Below, piece after piece: positions 8,901 through 16,502 of a DNA stretch of 64,000 nt; the stretch's first letter is position 1, and every line of letters begins with the position of its first letter. The notes under the pieces are model-generated. The model saw nothing but the letters and a program-made list of their open reading frames with translations. It ran no database searches and was not told where the DNA came from. Source of the DNA: an uncultured Prevotella sp. (GTDB lineage Bacteria > Bacteroidota > Bacteroidia > Bacteroidales > Bacteroidaceae). The position numbers and the translations under genes are program-made. The stretch lies in assembly GCA_900316015.1 (NCBI GenBank), contig ONBG01000025.1:20129-84128 (forward strand), in the 5' to 3' direction.

Positions 8901-9038
8901 AGACCTCAGATAGGGGCTATCGGGGACGCGTCGCAGGTGATGACGATTACCGTGCGCGGCAAGCTCAAGGGCAACGACATGGAGCTCATAGGCAGCAACA
9001 CGCGGGCACTGGGCGCGAAGATAGGAAAGCGATACTGA
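5946..9038 (+). CDS. Tail tape measure protein
   Basis: 1030 residues, the longest gene of the prophage. Tape measure proteins set tail length and are ejected with DNA. The signs are long helical and Ala-rich stretches, two hydrophobic zones (about residues 260-350 and 860-930), a charged coiled coil around residues 590-780, and the C-terminal TGGVLTGPTSSGDKLLF followed by GEMIFN, which recurs in this family. It follows the chaperone pair that normally coats it. Length predicts a tail of roughly 150 nm by the usual 0.15 nm per residue rule, which is an inference. Confidence 0.85.
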   Translation: MSKGVKFNVILSINGKQVVVQCKQSVQELGKALGTIPDKAEQGRRTILKWAGISALYNNLYSGLQQLTGAMQPFIAKSNAATEAQTKLTTVMRQRMHATEADTEAVNKAISAQTKLGVVGGTVQRSGLQQLATFASQRSTLLTLLPAMNNLVVQQRGLGATGEDAVGIANLMGKALMGNATAMKRVGITLSDSQTEMIKYGNESERAKAIAEAITDNVGNMNAEMAKTDAGKAKQLANAFGGLQVQVGRFFSEYQSYIAAIGQIGMAVTAIGTVGSALRGLVGRLGLATLATSSFRVVVSGLKSVLAAARIATVEMAFAEQLEGKGALAAAASTTIFKTAIRGLMIATGVGAAIALLTMGIEALVNWLGKSSDSSEEAAAGMKKTATAAEQAKSRMDDLAANGAAPLISKYEELRKKWQALTDDKKRLKFISDSADAFHSLGVRIGSVSEAEDFFVKSTDKVRQALYARAEAAAAAQVAQEEYEKALRADQSAKDEERKARQRSLKKADGADANTRVRVKGAKNTMTAHEYSEGIRSGKIKVTSSRSYKARQDAAQHRRAAQSLLDYSEQKGRQASRTLSKYSSGKQYHASTGTGSHTGHTGTTGAKGSASTDKKALQGSLDWYDQQMSALRKKIYATNDAGVAEGLQKQYKELEQKSKDLKVKIGLEKPDNEVKSYIEQLQDKLKEAQKQMNNATTIEARVEASAKVDDLQHQIDVATRGEVTISAKVEPSYIVKGSEADKLQSYHNAQSNGQNVQSLMDAGIIDEAEAKRRIENINKQLRQLGVKPITIEFNKTSIDQAKESIKELTQSFGGNQLGTNILQVVKAFKDVSKAAKEAKTGTTGAGKGFDATRAYAAAAGAGIATMGQGLEQLGGQGEAAKAGAVMAAIGQILLGFATYTAQSAGLGPWGWIAAVASGLGIVASTIATLKGYATGGVLTGPTSSGDKLLFRGNAGEMIFNTAQQRRLYAIANGNYLPRLPQMQTVRPQIGAIGDASQVMTITVRGKLKGNDMELIGSNTRALGAKIGKRY

Positions 9039-9094
9039 CGTACAGAATGGAGCAAGCGAAAGACGGTTATTCATAAACAGATAAAGTACAGAAG

Positions 9095-11785
9095 ATGAAG
9101 ATAGAAGGCAGCTTTGTAAACAAGAAAGGGGACACCGTGACATTGGAGATAACCATTTCTGGGTCTACGGGCAATGATATAGCCATTGAGCCGGGCGGAG
9201 TACTGGAGTTCGCGGCTGATGACACCGTGACGATAGACAGCGGTGTGAACGACTCACTGGACGTGTGTCAGCAGCATTCATGCACGATAGCACTGCACGC
9301 CGCCACTTACGTTTCAGACCTTTTTACCAGTGAATATAAGGACGGGAAGGTGGAGGTAAGCGTCAACGGGGCTTGCGTGTTCAGCGGCTGGCTGGAGCCG
9401 CGGACGCTGACGCAGCCATTCAACGACGTTTACGATGATCTGTCCCTGCAATGCGTGGACTCGCTCTCTGCCATGCAATACAGTAACTATAAGGACGTGA
9501 ACAACACAACGACCTATACGGCAGCAGCGGAGAAGGCTGACATGCGGACGTTCAAGGACCTGCTTACGGAGGCTCTCAGCAAGGGCACGGACGGAGGAAG
9601 CTATAACGTGTGGTGGGACTCGTCGAGAGCAGCGAAGGCAACGGATGGAAACGTGTTTGACGAGCTGATGGTTAGCGACATGGCCTTCCTCGGCGAGAGT
9701 GCTGACGATACCGTCACCTATCTCGACGTTGCGGAGGCGGTGCTCAAATATCTGGACTTGCATATCGTGCAATATGGCCGTGACTTCTATGTCTTCTCCT
9801 GGGACACGATGCGTGCCGGGACGACATCGTGGTCTTTACTAATTTCGTCAGATGAGGAAGCAAGCCAGCCGGCGCAGCTGCCCGGCTGCACCGGAGTATC
9901 GACGGCGCTGTCTGCTGCCATCGTAGAGGACACGGACACGCAGATAGACGTCCAGGAGATATTCAACCAACTCTGCCTTACGGTCAGCCCCAAAGGCTCG
10001 GACACCGTTCTTCGCTCTCCCCTGGACTCCACGGGTAAGATACCCGCCATGGGTGTGAGACAGTATTACTGCACCGAATACGCGGCGGATGGAGAAGGTA
10101 CCAAAGCGGCTCAGGCGTTCTACTCGCTTGTGAAAAACCATACGGACAATGGCTACGACTCTCAGGTGTGGAAAGACTATTTAGTGAGGGTCATGCGGAA
10201 TGTGTACTGGAAGATCGGGAGCGGCAGCGGTGTGGGGACGGCTGTCACGGACTGGGCGACGGACAAGAGCTACACCTATCCCGAAGACGTGACGGATAAG
10301 CTAAGGAGCCGTCTCGGGGCTCTGCTGTTGCAGGTCGGCAGCGTAGACCACAAGCCGGGTACCGGAGACACGAGCAAGCAGAGCTCCATCAGTATGACCG
10401 ACGAGCTCGTAATTTCCGTGAATGGCAACGGCAACGACATATCCCCTTATCCTACGGACACGGACATACAACATGCTATGCCTCTCATGAGCTACGTTGG
10501 CGGTGACACCACGGCATCGTACTCTCCCGATGTCGCTGACAACACCGACGGCAGTTATCACAACTATCTTGTGATAGATGGTACGATAGTGCTCGCTCCC
10601 CTGATGCCCACCGCGTTTGAGGTGGAAAAGGTACGCAAATATGCGACGGATGCCGATTTTATGAACAGGTACTCTTTCGAGAACGGTTATTCCGGTATTT
10701 CTGGCTTCGACAAGGGGCTTCCGAACATATCTGCGAGCCGCGTGAACAAGGACGGACGCTATCTCGCGTTCGAATGGTGGAAGCAGGGCAAGCAGACCGG
10801 CACGCGGAAGGGCTGGATACCCTATACTGAGGACGGAGCTCAGCTTTTTGAGTACAAGACGGCAAGCGGCAAGGACGAGATTGACAAGGTAGACATCCTA
10901 TGGTGCATGCTGCGCATAGGTGACAAGGTGCTGACGGAGGACAAAACGAAGTCTGGCGAGCTTGACTCCTTCTCGTGGGTCAAGTACAGGACGCTTGAGG
11001 AATGCGGCAATGACGTGGATAAGTATCTGACGCAGACGTTCACCATCGGCATCAACCCCAAGATTGGTGACAAGCTGATCGGGCAGGACTTCGACATCGG
11101 CACGAACTTCGACTATACGACGAACATAGACGCTGAGAAAGGCATGGCCATTCCTCTCCCCTACGATGCCAAGCTGCATGGGAGCATGACGTTCCAAGTG
11201 CTGGGTATTGATAATCCAGTATGGGCGGACTATCACGTGACCCGTCACAAGACGATGTTCCGTCATACGAAATACGGCACGGACAACATACCGCTGATGG
11301 CTCATGTGAGCAGCGTCATCATAAAGAACTTCTCGGTGAAGATATACTCGGACGTTGAGAACGGCGGTGAGGACGACATCGTGTACATGTCGCGCACGTC
11401 GCATAAGTTCTACAACAAGAAGGACGACCTTGAGATGAAGATCCACAGCGGTTTCACGTCGGATGAAATTTCCCGTTACGGTCTCTCGGGCAAGATCATG
11501 TACACGACGGTCTGCGGCAAGGACGGTCTTGCCCTTACATCCGTCACGAACAAGACAAGCGGCGAGTCAGCCAAGGCAGAGAAGCTCTACGTGGACGCTT
11601 ACTATAAGGAGCTGAGCAAACCACGGGTGATCCTTACCCAGAACCTGCAATGCACGGATATGAGCGTTGTGCAGACATCGAGATGGACACACCCGGCACT
11701 GGCGGGCAAGACGTTCTATGTGCGCGACATCGGGTATAACCTTATGGAAGGGTCGGCGCAGGCGAAGATGGAGGAGGTATTCTGA
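9095..11785 (+). CDS. Large tail tip / baseplate protein
   Basis: 896 residues, rich in aromatic residues and beta strand. The first 130 residues (MKIEGSFVNKKGDTVTLEI, then FSGWLEPRTLTQPF) look like the N-terminal barrel of a distal-tail or tail-hub protein that binds the end of the tube. The rest has no motif that I recognise. Proteins of this size and start are regularly found right after the tape measure in Bacteroidota prophages and presumably form the tail tip with host-contact functions. The start ATG at 9095 follows a 56-base gap. Confidence 0.6.
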   Translation: MKIEGSFVNKKGDTVTLEITISGSTGNDIAIEPGGVLEFAADDTVTIDSGVNDSLDVCQQHSCTIALHAATYVSDLFTSEYKDGKVEVSVNGACVFSGWLEPRTLTQPFNDVYDDLSLQCVDSLSAMQYSNYKDVNNTTTYTAAAEKADMRTFKDLLTEALSKGTDGGSYNVWWDSSRAAKATDGNVFDELMVSDMAFLGESADDTVTYLDVAEAVLKYLDLHIVQYGRDFYVFSWDTMRAGTTSWSLLISSDEEASQPAQLPGCTGVSTALSAAIVEDTDTQIDVQEIFNQLCLTVSPKGSDTVLRSPLDSTGKIPAMGVRQYYCTEYAADGEGTKAAQAFYSLVKNHTDNGYDSQVWKDYLVRVMRNVYWKIGSGSGVGTAVTDWATDKSYTYPEDVTDKLRSRLGALLLQVGSVDHKPGTGDTSKQSSISMTDELVISVNGNGNDISPYPTDTDIQHAMPLMSYVGGDTTASYSPDVADNTDGSYHNYLVIDGTIVLAPLMPTAFEVEKVRKYATDADFMNRYSFENGYSGISGFDKGLPNISASRVNKDGRYLAFEWWKQGKQTGTRKGWIPYTEDGAQLFEYKTASGKDEIDKVDILWCMLRIGDKVLTEDKTKSGELDSFSWVKYRTLEECGNDVDKYLTQTFTIGINPKIGDKLIGQDFDIGTNFDYTTNIDAEKGMAIPLPYDAKLHGSMTFQVLGIDNPVWADYHVTRHKTMFRHTKYGTDNIPLMAHVSSVIIKNFSVKIYSDVENGGEDDIVYMSRTSHKFYNKKDDLEMKIHSGFTSDEISRYGLSGKIMYTTVCGKDGLALTSVTNKTSGESAKAEKLYVDAYYKELSKPRVILTQNLQCTDMSVVQTSRWTHPALAGKTFYVRDIGYNLMEGSAQAKMEEVF

Positions 11786-11796
11786 CCGCTGCCGAT

Positions 11797-11824
11797 GCAC
11801 AGCAGCGGCCTACCGAACGGAGCA
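11797..11824. repeat. Prophage intergenic repeat, copy 2
   Basis: This is the second copy of the 28-bp stretch at 4391-4418, with two differences. Here CCGCTG (11787-11792) and CAGCGG (11801-11806) can also pair into a small hairpin just after the tail tip gene. Confidence 0.55.
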
Positions 11825-11913
11825 GGAGACGGGCGGCGATGGAGCGCACGTGCGGCGCATGCGCCTACACAACCATAGGATAAGAAAAAAATATTGATAA
11901 ACGAGTAAAGATT

Positions 11914-12753
11914 ATGAACTGTCAGCAATTAAACATGTTTGGAGAGCTCCCCGAGACAGCCAACGTGAAGCCCAAGAAATTGAAAGGGGGAAGCCGAAAC
12001 CCGATAGTCTTCCATGACTACGAGAGCTACGTGGCGAAGTTTCAGAACAAAGAGAAAACAACCGATGATACCTATACCCCCCCCGATATTTATGATGCGG
12101 TGTTGAGCTATGTACGGAGCATCTATCCGATGGAAGGGAAAGAGGTGCTCCGACCGTTCTATCCAGGAGGAGACTACGAGCATGCGGAATACCCGGAGGA
12201 TGGCGTGGTGATAGACAATCCGCCGTTCTCGATGTTTACAAAGATATGCAAGTTCTACAGTGAGCGCAGGATCCCATTCTTCATCTTCGGCCCGGGACTC
12301 ACCATCTTCTCTTGCCTCAAATACTGTTCCGTTGTCGTTGTAGCACCGCAAATAGAGTTCAGCAATGGGGCGAAAGTGAAATGCAACTTTGCCACGAACC
12401 TCATAGGTGATACCCTTGTGACCATATCGCCCGAGCTCTCAAAGGCAATAGCGGCATGCCCATCGCAGCCGCAGAAAGCAAGTTTGGCAAAGTATCAATA
12501 CCCCAAAGAATTGCTTTCTGCCTCTGACCTTCAAACGATGGCAAAAGGAGACTTGCCATTCTCCGTCAACAGGGACGAAGCTGTACTTGTTTGTAATCTT
12601 GACAATCATCCGAAGAAAGGGGGCTTGTTTGGCGACCACCTGCTGATATCAGAGGCAGCGGCGGTGAAGGCAGCGGCGGTGAAGGCAGCGGCGGTGAAGG
12701 CAATACCGATAACGCTCAGCGAGCGGGAGCATGCCATCATCGAAAGATTGTAA
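11914..12753 (+). CDS. Putative adenine-specific DNA methyltransferase (DNPPF motif)
   Basis: 279 residues. The segment VVIDNPPFSMFTKICKFY around residues 95-112 has the D/N-P-P-F motif IV of N6-adenine methyltransferases, and the neighbouring IPFFIFGPGLTIFSCLKY resembles the strand-helix that follows it in the EcoRI-methylase-like phage family. TYTPPDIYDAVLSYV near residue 50 resembles the start of phage Dam-like enzymes. A canonical AdoMet glycine loop is not obvious. Near the C-terminus three AAAVK units come from a 15-bp tandem repeat. A methyltransferase in the tail block is a cargo-like insertion that could protect phage DNA from host restriction. Confidence 0.55.
   Translation: MNCQQLNMFGELPETANVKPKKLKGGSRNPIVFHDYESYVAKFQNKEKTTDDTYTPPDIYDAVLSYVRSIYPMEGKEVLRPFYPGGDYEHAEYPEDGVVIDNPPFSMFTKICKFYSERRIPFFIFGPGLTIFSCLKYCSVVVVAPQIEFSNGAKVKCNFATNLIGDTLVTISPELSKAIAACPSQPQKASLAKYQYPKELLSASDLQTMAKGDLPFSVNRDEAVLVCNLDNHPKKGGLFGDHLLISEAAAVKAAAVKAAAVKAIPITLSEREHAIIERL
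12655..12699 (+). repeat. Three perfect 15-bp tandem repeats inside the methyltransferase gene
   Basis: The unit GCAGCGGCGGTGAAG occurs three times in direct succession and encodes AAVKA repeats. Because the unit is a multiple of three, copy number change by slippage keeps the frame. Confidence 0.9.
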
Positions 12754-12762
12754 TCTATTGAA

Positions 12763-12845
12763 AAGCCCCGGCACGGCTCAGTGTCGGGTCTGGGTGTAAT
12801 TTTAACAGCTGATGCTCATACGCCGGTTAAAAGTACATAACCGGC
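12763..12845 (+). terminator. Two stem-loops after the methyltransferase gene
   Basis: CCCGGCAC pairs with GTGTCGGG (one G-U pair) within about 12766-12788 and is followed by a short T-rich stretch. A second perfect hairpin, GCCGGTTA (12822-12829) with TAACCGGC (12838-12845), lies before the next gene. Together they may end or attenuate the tail transcript. Confidence 0.45.
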
Positions 12846-12890
12846 TCCAATTTTCGGATCTTGACGGTAATTGTAGAAACAAGGAAACTT

Positions 12891-14033
12891 ATGATCGGAA
12901 TAGACATCATACGCAAGAAAAGAAACACGAGCGGCACGGGTGGCAACTCTGTTGGCTCGGGAATCAGCACCCCGTCTGGCGGGGACGTACAGAACGCGGT
13001 CCATGCCGACGACGCAGACCACGCAAACCGGGCAGATGAGGCAATTCACGCACATAGTGCACAAGAACTTGACGGGAACTCATCCGTCTGGCAGAAGATC
13101 CGCGACCTTATTGGAGGTATTGGTGATATATTCCTCCGCAAGGACCAGGACGATGAGACCCCTCATAAGCTCGGCATGGGCGAGGCAGAGGTGAAGGGCG
13201 ACCTGACAGTTGGCGGTCATGTGGCGACCGACGACATCCATTCTCCTGACTCAGACGGAAGTACGGCAATGACGGGAAAGGGCTGGACGCTAAAAAACGT
13301 GAAGGATGCTTCGGGCTCTTATTCCGTGCTGGCGGTTGACAATATCGTGGTGAGGAAAAAGATAGAGGCTGCTGAGCTGGAGATACACAAGAAGACCTAT
13401 GTCGGGGCGCAGATGATCGCATCCGATTGGGGACATAAGATCATCAAGGTGGAGCCCATCTACGCAGATTTCGCAGCGCATACATATTCCAATGTTGGGC
13501 TTACGCTGTTTACTCTCCCTGTTAATATCGACGGGGCTGTCAAGTACGTGACTTTTGTAGGAAAAGCTCTTTCGGACACAGAGACGCGTGTGGAGTTGCT
13601 TGGGGATGACAAGGGTATCCTTAACAGGGAATTGGAGACCACCGCAAACGCCTTTAAGGTTTATTTCTGTGAGAGCGACGGCACGGCTGCCATTAAGGAC
13701 GATCTTGTCGTGGGTTCCATGGCGCAGGTGCAGGAGTTCAACGTTCGCTCTCGTGTTACACACAACTTTACAAACTCGTACTACTGGGGCGTGTGCGTCG
13801 CGCATGGCGTGGAGGAGAACGTTATGATAGGCGGAAAGGCTACGTCTTGCATTTATGGCGTTTTCGCGCATACCACGGACATGATCTCACTGACCTCAGA
13901 GGCTAATGGCAAGACATTTTCCTGTTATGGCATGGAGCAGGCAGGATGTACTTTCCCGGTTGTCGGTGACGACATGGTAGGTTTCGGATGCGCGGATCCC
14001 TATCAGGACGCTGACCTTCATGGAACCACTTGA
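12891..14033 (+). CDS. Phage tail fibre / tail-associated protein, 3' end replaced at the junction
   Basis: 380 residues from ATG 12891, preferred over an upstream TTG at 12861. It opens with MIGIDIIRKKR, then a low-complexity linker with repeated HA/DA pairs (HADDADHANRADEAIHAHSA), then beta-rich repeats including KGDLTVGGHVATDDIHS of the kind seen in tail fibres. It breaks off with GFGCADPYQDADLHGTT just as a CRISPR RAMP reading frame starts, with overlapping coordinates. Tail proteins of this layout in related phages tend to be far longer, so the gene is probably truncated by the event that joined prophage and CRISPR locus. Confidence 0.6.
   Translation: MIGIDIIRKKRNTSGTGGNSVGSGISTPSGGDVQNAVHADDADHANRADEAIHAHSAQELDGNSSVWQKIRDLIGGIGDIFLRKDQDDETPHKLGMGEAEVKGDLTVGGHVATDDIHSPDSDGSTAMTGKGWTLKNVKDASGSYSVLAVDNIVVRKKIEAAELEIHKKTYVGAQMIASDWGHKIIKVEPIYADFAAHTYSNVGLTLFTLPVNIDGAVKYVTFVGKALSDTETRVELLGDDKGILNRELETTANAFKVYFCESDGTAAIKDDLVVGSMAQVQEFNVRSRVTHNFTNSYYWGVCVAHGVEENVMIGGKATSCIYGVFAHTTDMISLTSEANGKTFSCYGMEQAGCTFPVVGDDMVGFGCADPYQDADLHGTT
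13981..14020. other. Junction between prophage and CRISPR locus
   Basis: To the left the tail-fibre frame is coherent up to about 13985; to the right the RAMP frame is open from 13981 (a stop lies at 13978-13980) and becomes family-like within a few codons. The two frames overlap across this short stretch, so the breakpoint lies inside it. No repeat, attachment core or insertion sequence end is apparent here. It may be a deletion, an illegitimate recombination or an assembly join. Confidence 0.55.
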
Positions 14034-15222
14034 CAAGGGTGCCACGTTCCACGGCACCGTGACCTTCCACAATCTCCGCCCCGTGGAGCTGGGAGCCCTG
14101 CTCTCGGCCCTGACCTTCCACCATACGCCCCAGTGCCGCCATCAGCTCGGCATGGCCAAGGCCTACGGATATGGGAAGTGCAGGTACGATGCCAAGCTCT
14201 GTGTCACCGCGTCGTCGAGAGCCGGACAACCGAAGGACGCAGACTACTTCATGGCGAGGTTCGAGGACTACATGTCCCACTACGTTGCCGCCCATTGGAC
14301 CGAGCAGCAACCCATCAAGGAGCTCTTCACTATGGCCGGCAACAATGTGGCCAATGGTGATGCCTTCGACTTCATGACGATGACCAACGAAAAGGACACC
14401 AATGAGTTTGAGCTGGCGAAAATAAACTTTGAGTATCTGCAACGTGCCACCGCCTTGCTGCCACAGGTTATCACTCCCAAGACGCTCTGCGATACGCCAG
14501 AGTTCAAGGCTGAGATGGAGGACGACAGAAAGTGGGAGGAGGAAAAGAAGGCAGAGATGGAGAGACTGATGAGGCTGGAAAAACTTCGCCGGCACCTGGT
14601 GGAGATGGAGAAGAGTATAGGACTAGCCTCGGCAGACAACGATGGTCTTAGCCGATTGAAGAACGAGTTGTCCGGGATACAGACTGGCGACGCGGGTTAC
14701 CAAAACACCATCGCAAACCTCATGGCAATGATTGACAGACAAATGGAGCGAAACAGACAGTTGGCACTTCACCAATTCAAGGAAGCCTATGAGCAGAGAG
14801 TCGCCATGTCGGGCACGGACAAGGGCCTTCTCAACAACCTCAAGGCCGAGCTCGGCAACCTGCATACCGACGACAAGGACCAGCAAGCCATCATCACTGG
14901 GCTGATTGCGGAGATTGACAAGGTCATCGCGCAGATGCCACAGGCCGGATTCCAAGAGGCCTTCAAGACTGCCATCACGGACTACAAGATGTTCGAGGCG
15001 AGGGTCAATGCCGGACTGAGAAATCTGAAAAAGGCCGGCGTGGACAAGCTGACGCAAGACGACAAGGACTTTGGTGCCGCCAAGCTCCATGAGGCCTACG
15101 ACCACGACGACAAGAAGTCACCTAAGGACTGGGCGGTGGCGACGGGCCGCTTCTTCAAGAGATGCGGCAAGACTGTCGGCAACGACATCGCAATGGAATG
15201 GTTCACAAAATTAAAGAGATGA
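14020..15222 (+). CDS. CRISPR type III RAMP protein (TIGR03986-like), N-terminus missing
   Basis: 400 residues as written. The segment GTVTFHNLRPVELGALLSAL (about residues 10-29) followed by CRHQLGMAKAYGYGKC (about 46-61) is the typical end of a TIGR03986-type RAMP protein, including its glycine-rich loop; such proteins bind crRNA or act as backbone subunits in type III-D-like complexes. Everything before this conserved block, normally several hundred residues, is absent because the prophage junction lies just upstream. The C-terminal 300 residues are charged helices with an internally duplicated hairpin (about 203-247 and 263-308). The stop overlaps the next start in ATGA. Probably not functional as it stands. 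Confidence 0.75.
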   Translation: MEPLDKGATFHGTVTFHNLRPVELGALLSALTFHHTPQCRHQLGMAKAYGYGKCRYDAKLCVTASSRAGQPKDADYFMARFEDYMSHYVAAHWTEQQPIKELFTMAGNNVANGDAFDFMTMTNEKDTNEFELAKINFEYLQRATALLPQVITPKTLCDTPEFKAEMEDDRKWEEEKKAEMERLMRLEKLRRHLVEMEKSIGLASADNDGLSRLKNELSGIQTGDAGYQNTIANLMAMIDRQMERNRQLALHQFKEAYEQRVAMSGTDKGLLNNLKAELGNLHTDDKDQQAIITGLIAEIDKVIAQMPQAGFQEAFKTAITDYKMFEARVNAGLRNLKKAGVDKLTQDDKDFGAAKLHEAYDHDDKKSPKDWAVATGRFFKRCGKTVGNDIAMEWFTKLKR

Positions 15223-16490
15223 GCAAGATTCTAATTTCATTCATCGGCACGGGGCGTATTGAGAGCGATGGCAAAGCCAAGAGGGAATATCGTCTCGCCC
15301 GTTATCGACTGGGTGACGAGGAGACGGAGACTTCCTTCGTGGCTTATGCCCTGGAGCAGTTTCTCAGGCCTGACAAGATTTTCCTCGTTGGTACACCTCA
15401 TTCTATCTGGGAAGAAGTTTATAGGGCTTTCTGCGACCACCCCGATGATGATGTATGGTCAGAATTGGGTGACTGGTGTGAAAAGGCCAACCAGGATACT
15501 CCTGTCGAGGATATGCCTCACAAGAAAGCAGTCGAGGAAGCTATAGGCAAAGGCTCGAAGATATTCCCCATCCGTTATGGTATTGACGAGGAACAGATCC
15601 AGCAGAATATCAACATCATCTTAGGACTGCGCGACTACTTGTCCGACAATGATGAGATCATAGTGGATATCACCCACAGTTTTCGCTCTCTACCCTTGCT
15701 GATCATGCAACTCATCCTTTATCTCAAGCAGATTAACTCGCCCAAGGTGACTGTCTCGCATGTCTATTATGGCATGCTGGACATCATTAAGGATCTGCAC
15801 TACGCTCCCGTGGTAGATATCAGCAGCATGATCAGACTGAGCGACTGGATCACCGGTGCCTTCACGTTTAAGCTCAACGGCTCATCGACACAGTCCGCAA
15901 GGTTGTTGGAGCAGGAAGGTGGTAATTCGGCAGCTTCTCTTTTGCGCAAGTTCTCCGATGTGTTGAGTCTGAACGATATGGGGCAATTGCAGCAGCAGGT
16001 GCAGGAATTGAGTGGCATAAAATATCCCTCCGAGATGGCCCGCCTGGCATTGGAGCCCACTGTTAGTAGTTTTGTTAAGCAGTTCAAAGGCTTGAGTGCG
16101 TCAGAGTTCCAATACAAGCTTGCCGTTTGGCATTACAACAATGCCAACTATCTTGCTGCCTACAATGATTTGGTAGAGTGCATCATCACAAAGGTGTGCG
16201 AGGAGACGCCGGAATATGACTGGCATAACTACAATAACCGTGAATCGGTGCGAAGTGCCTACAAGTCTAAGGGGACCAAGATGCCCGACGATACTCAGTG
16301 TCTGTACCTGTCCAGCAAGCTGATTGAGATCTACCGGCTCATCAATCCGATAAGAAACTATCTGGTGCACTTGTCGAGGAGACGTGCCGAGAAAACAAGT
16401 GTGACGACGAAGATAAATACGCTGAAAAAGGCTATAGAAGACATGAAGGCAGAAATCCGTCTCCATGCCAAATCGCCTTATGACCTATAA
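15219..16490 (+). CDS. CARF-HEPN ancillary ribonuclease, Csx2/TM1812 type
   Basis: 423 residues. The N-terminal CARF domain has the family marks SFIGTG at residues 6-11 and IVDITHSFRSLPLLIMQ near 148, which bind cyclic oligoadenylate made by Cas10. The C-terminal half is helical and carries a HEPN ribonuclease motif, RNYLVH, with Arg379 and His384 (R-x4-H). On activation such proteins cut RNA nonspecifically and arrest infected cells. The ATG at 15219 overlaps the RAMP stop, which indicates translational coupling in one operon. No Cas10 lies in the window, so the source of the activator is not visible. Confidence 0.88.
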   Translation: MSKILISFIGTGRIESDGKAKREYRLARYRLGDEETETSFVAYALEQFLRPDKIFLVGTPHSIWEEVYRAFCDHPDDDVWSELGDWCEKANQDTPVEDMPHKKAVEEAIGKGSKIFPIRYGIDEEQIQQNINIILGLRDYLSDNDEIIVDITHSFRSLPLLIMQLILYLKQINSPKVTVSHVYYGMLDIIKDLHYAPVVDISSMIRLSDWITGAFTFKLNGSSTQSARLLEQEGGNSAASLLRKFSDVLSLNDMGQLQQQVQELSGIKYPSEMARLALEPTVSSFVKQFKGLSASEFQYKLAVWHYNNANYLAAYNDLVECIITKVCEETPEYDWHNYNNRESVRSAYKSKGTKMPDDTQCLYLSSKLIEIYRLINPIRNYLVHLSRRRAEKTSVTTKINTLKKAIEDMKAEIRLHAKSPYDL

Positions 16491-16502
16491 TCCACAAAGA
16501 AT

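Noticed and set aside
7944-9143. A 399-residue minus-strand frame within the tape measure gene
   Set aside because: It is antisense to a strong plus-strand gene with consistent family features, and has no recognisable motif.
13981-14020. Prophage attachment site at the CRISPR junction
   Set aside because: No direct repeat, tRNA end or integrase gene is nearby, and the last phage gene is cut inside its coding region, which does not happen in normal site-specific integration.
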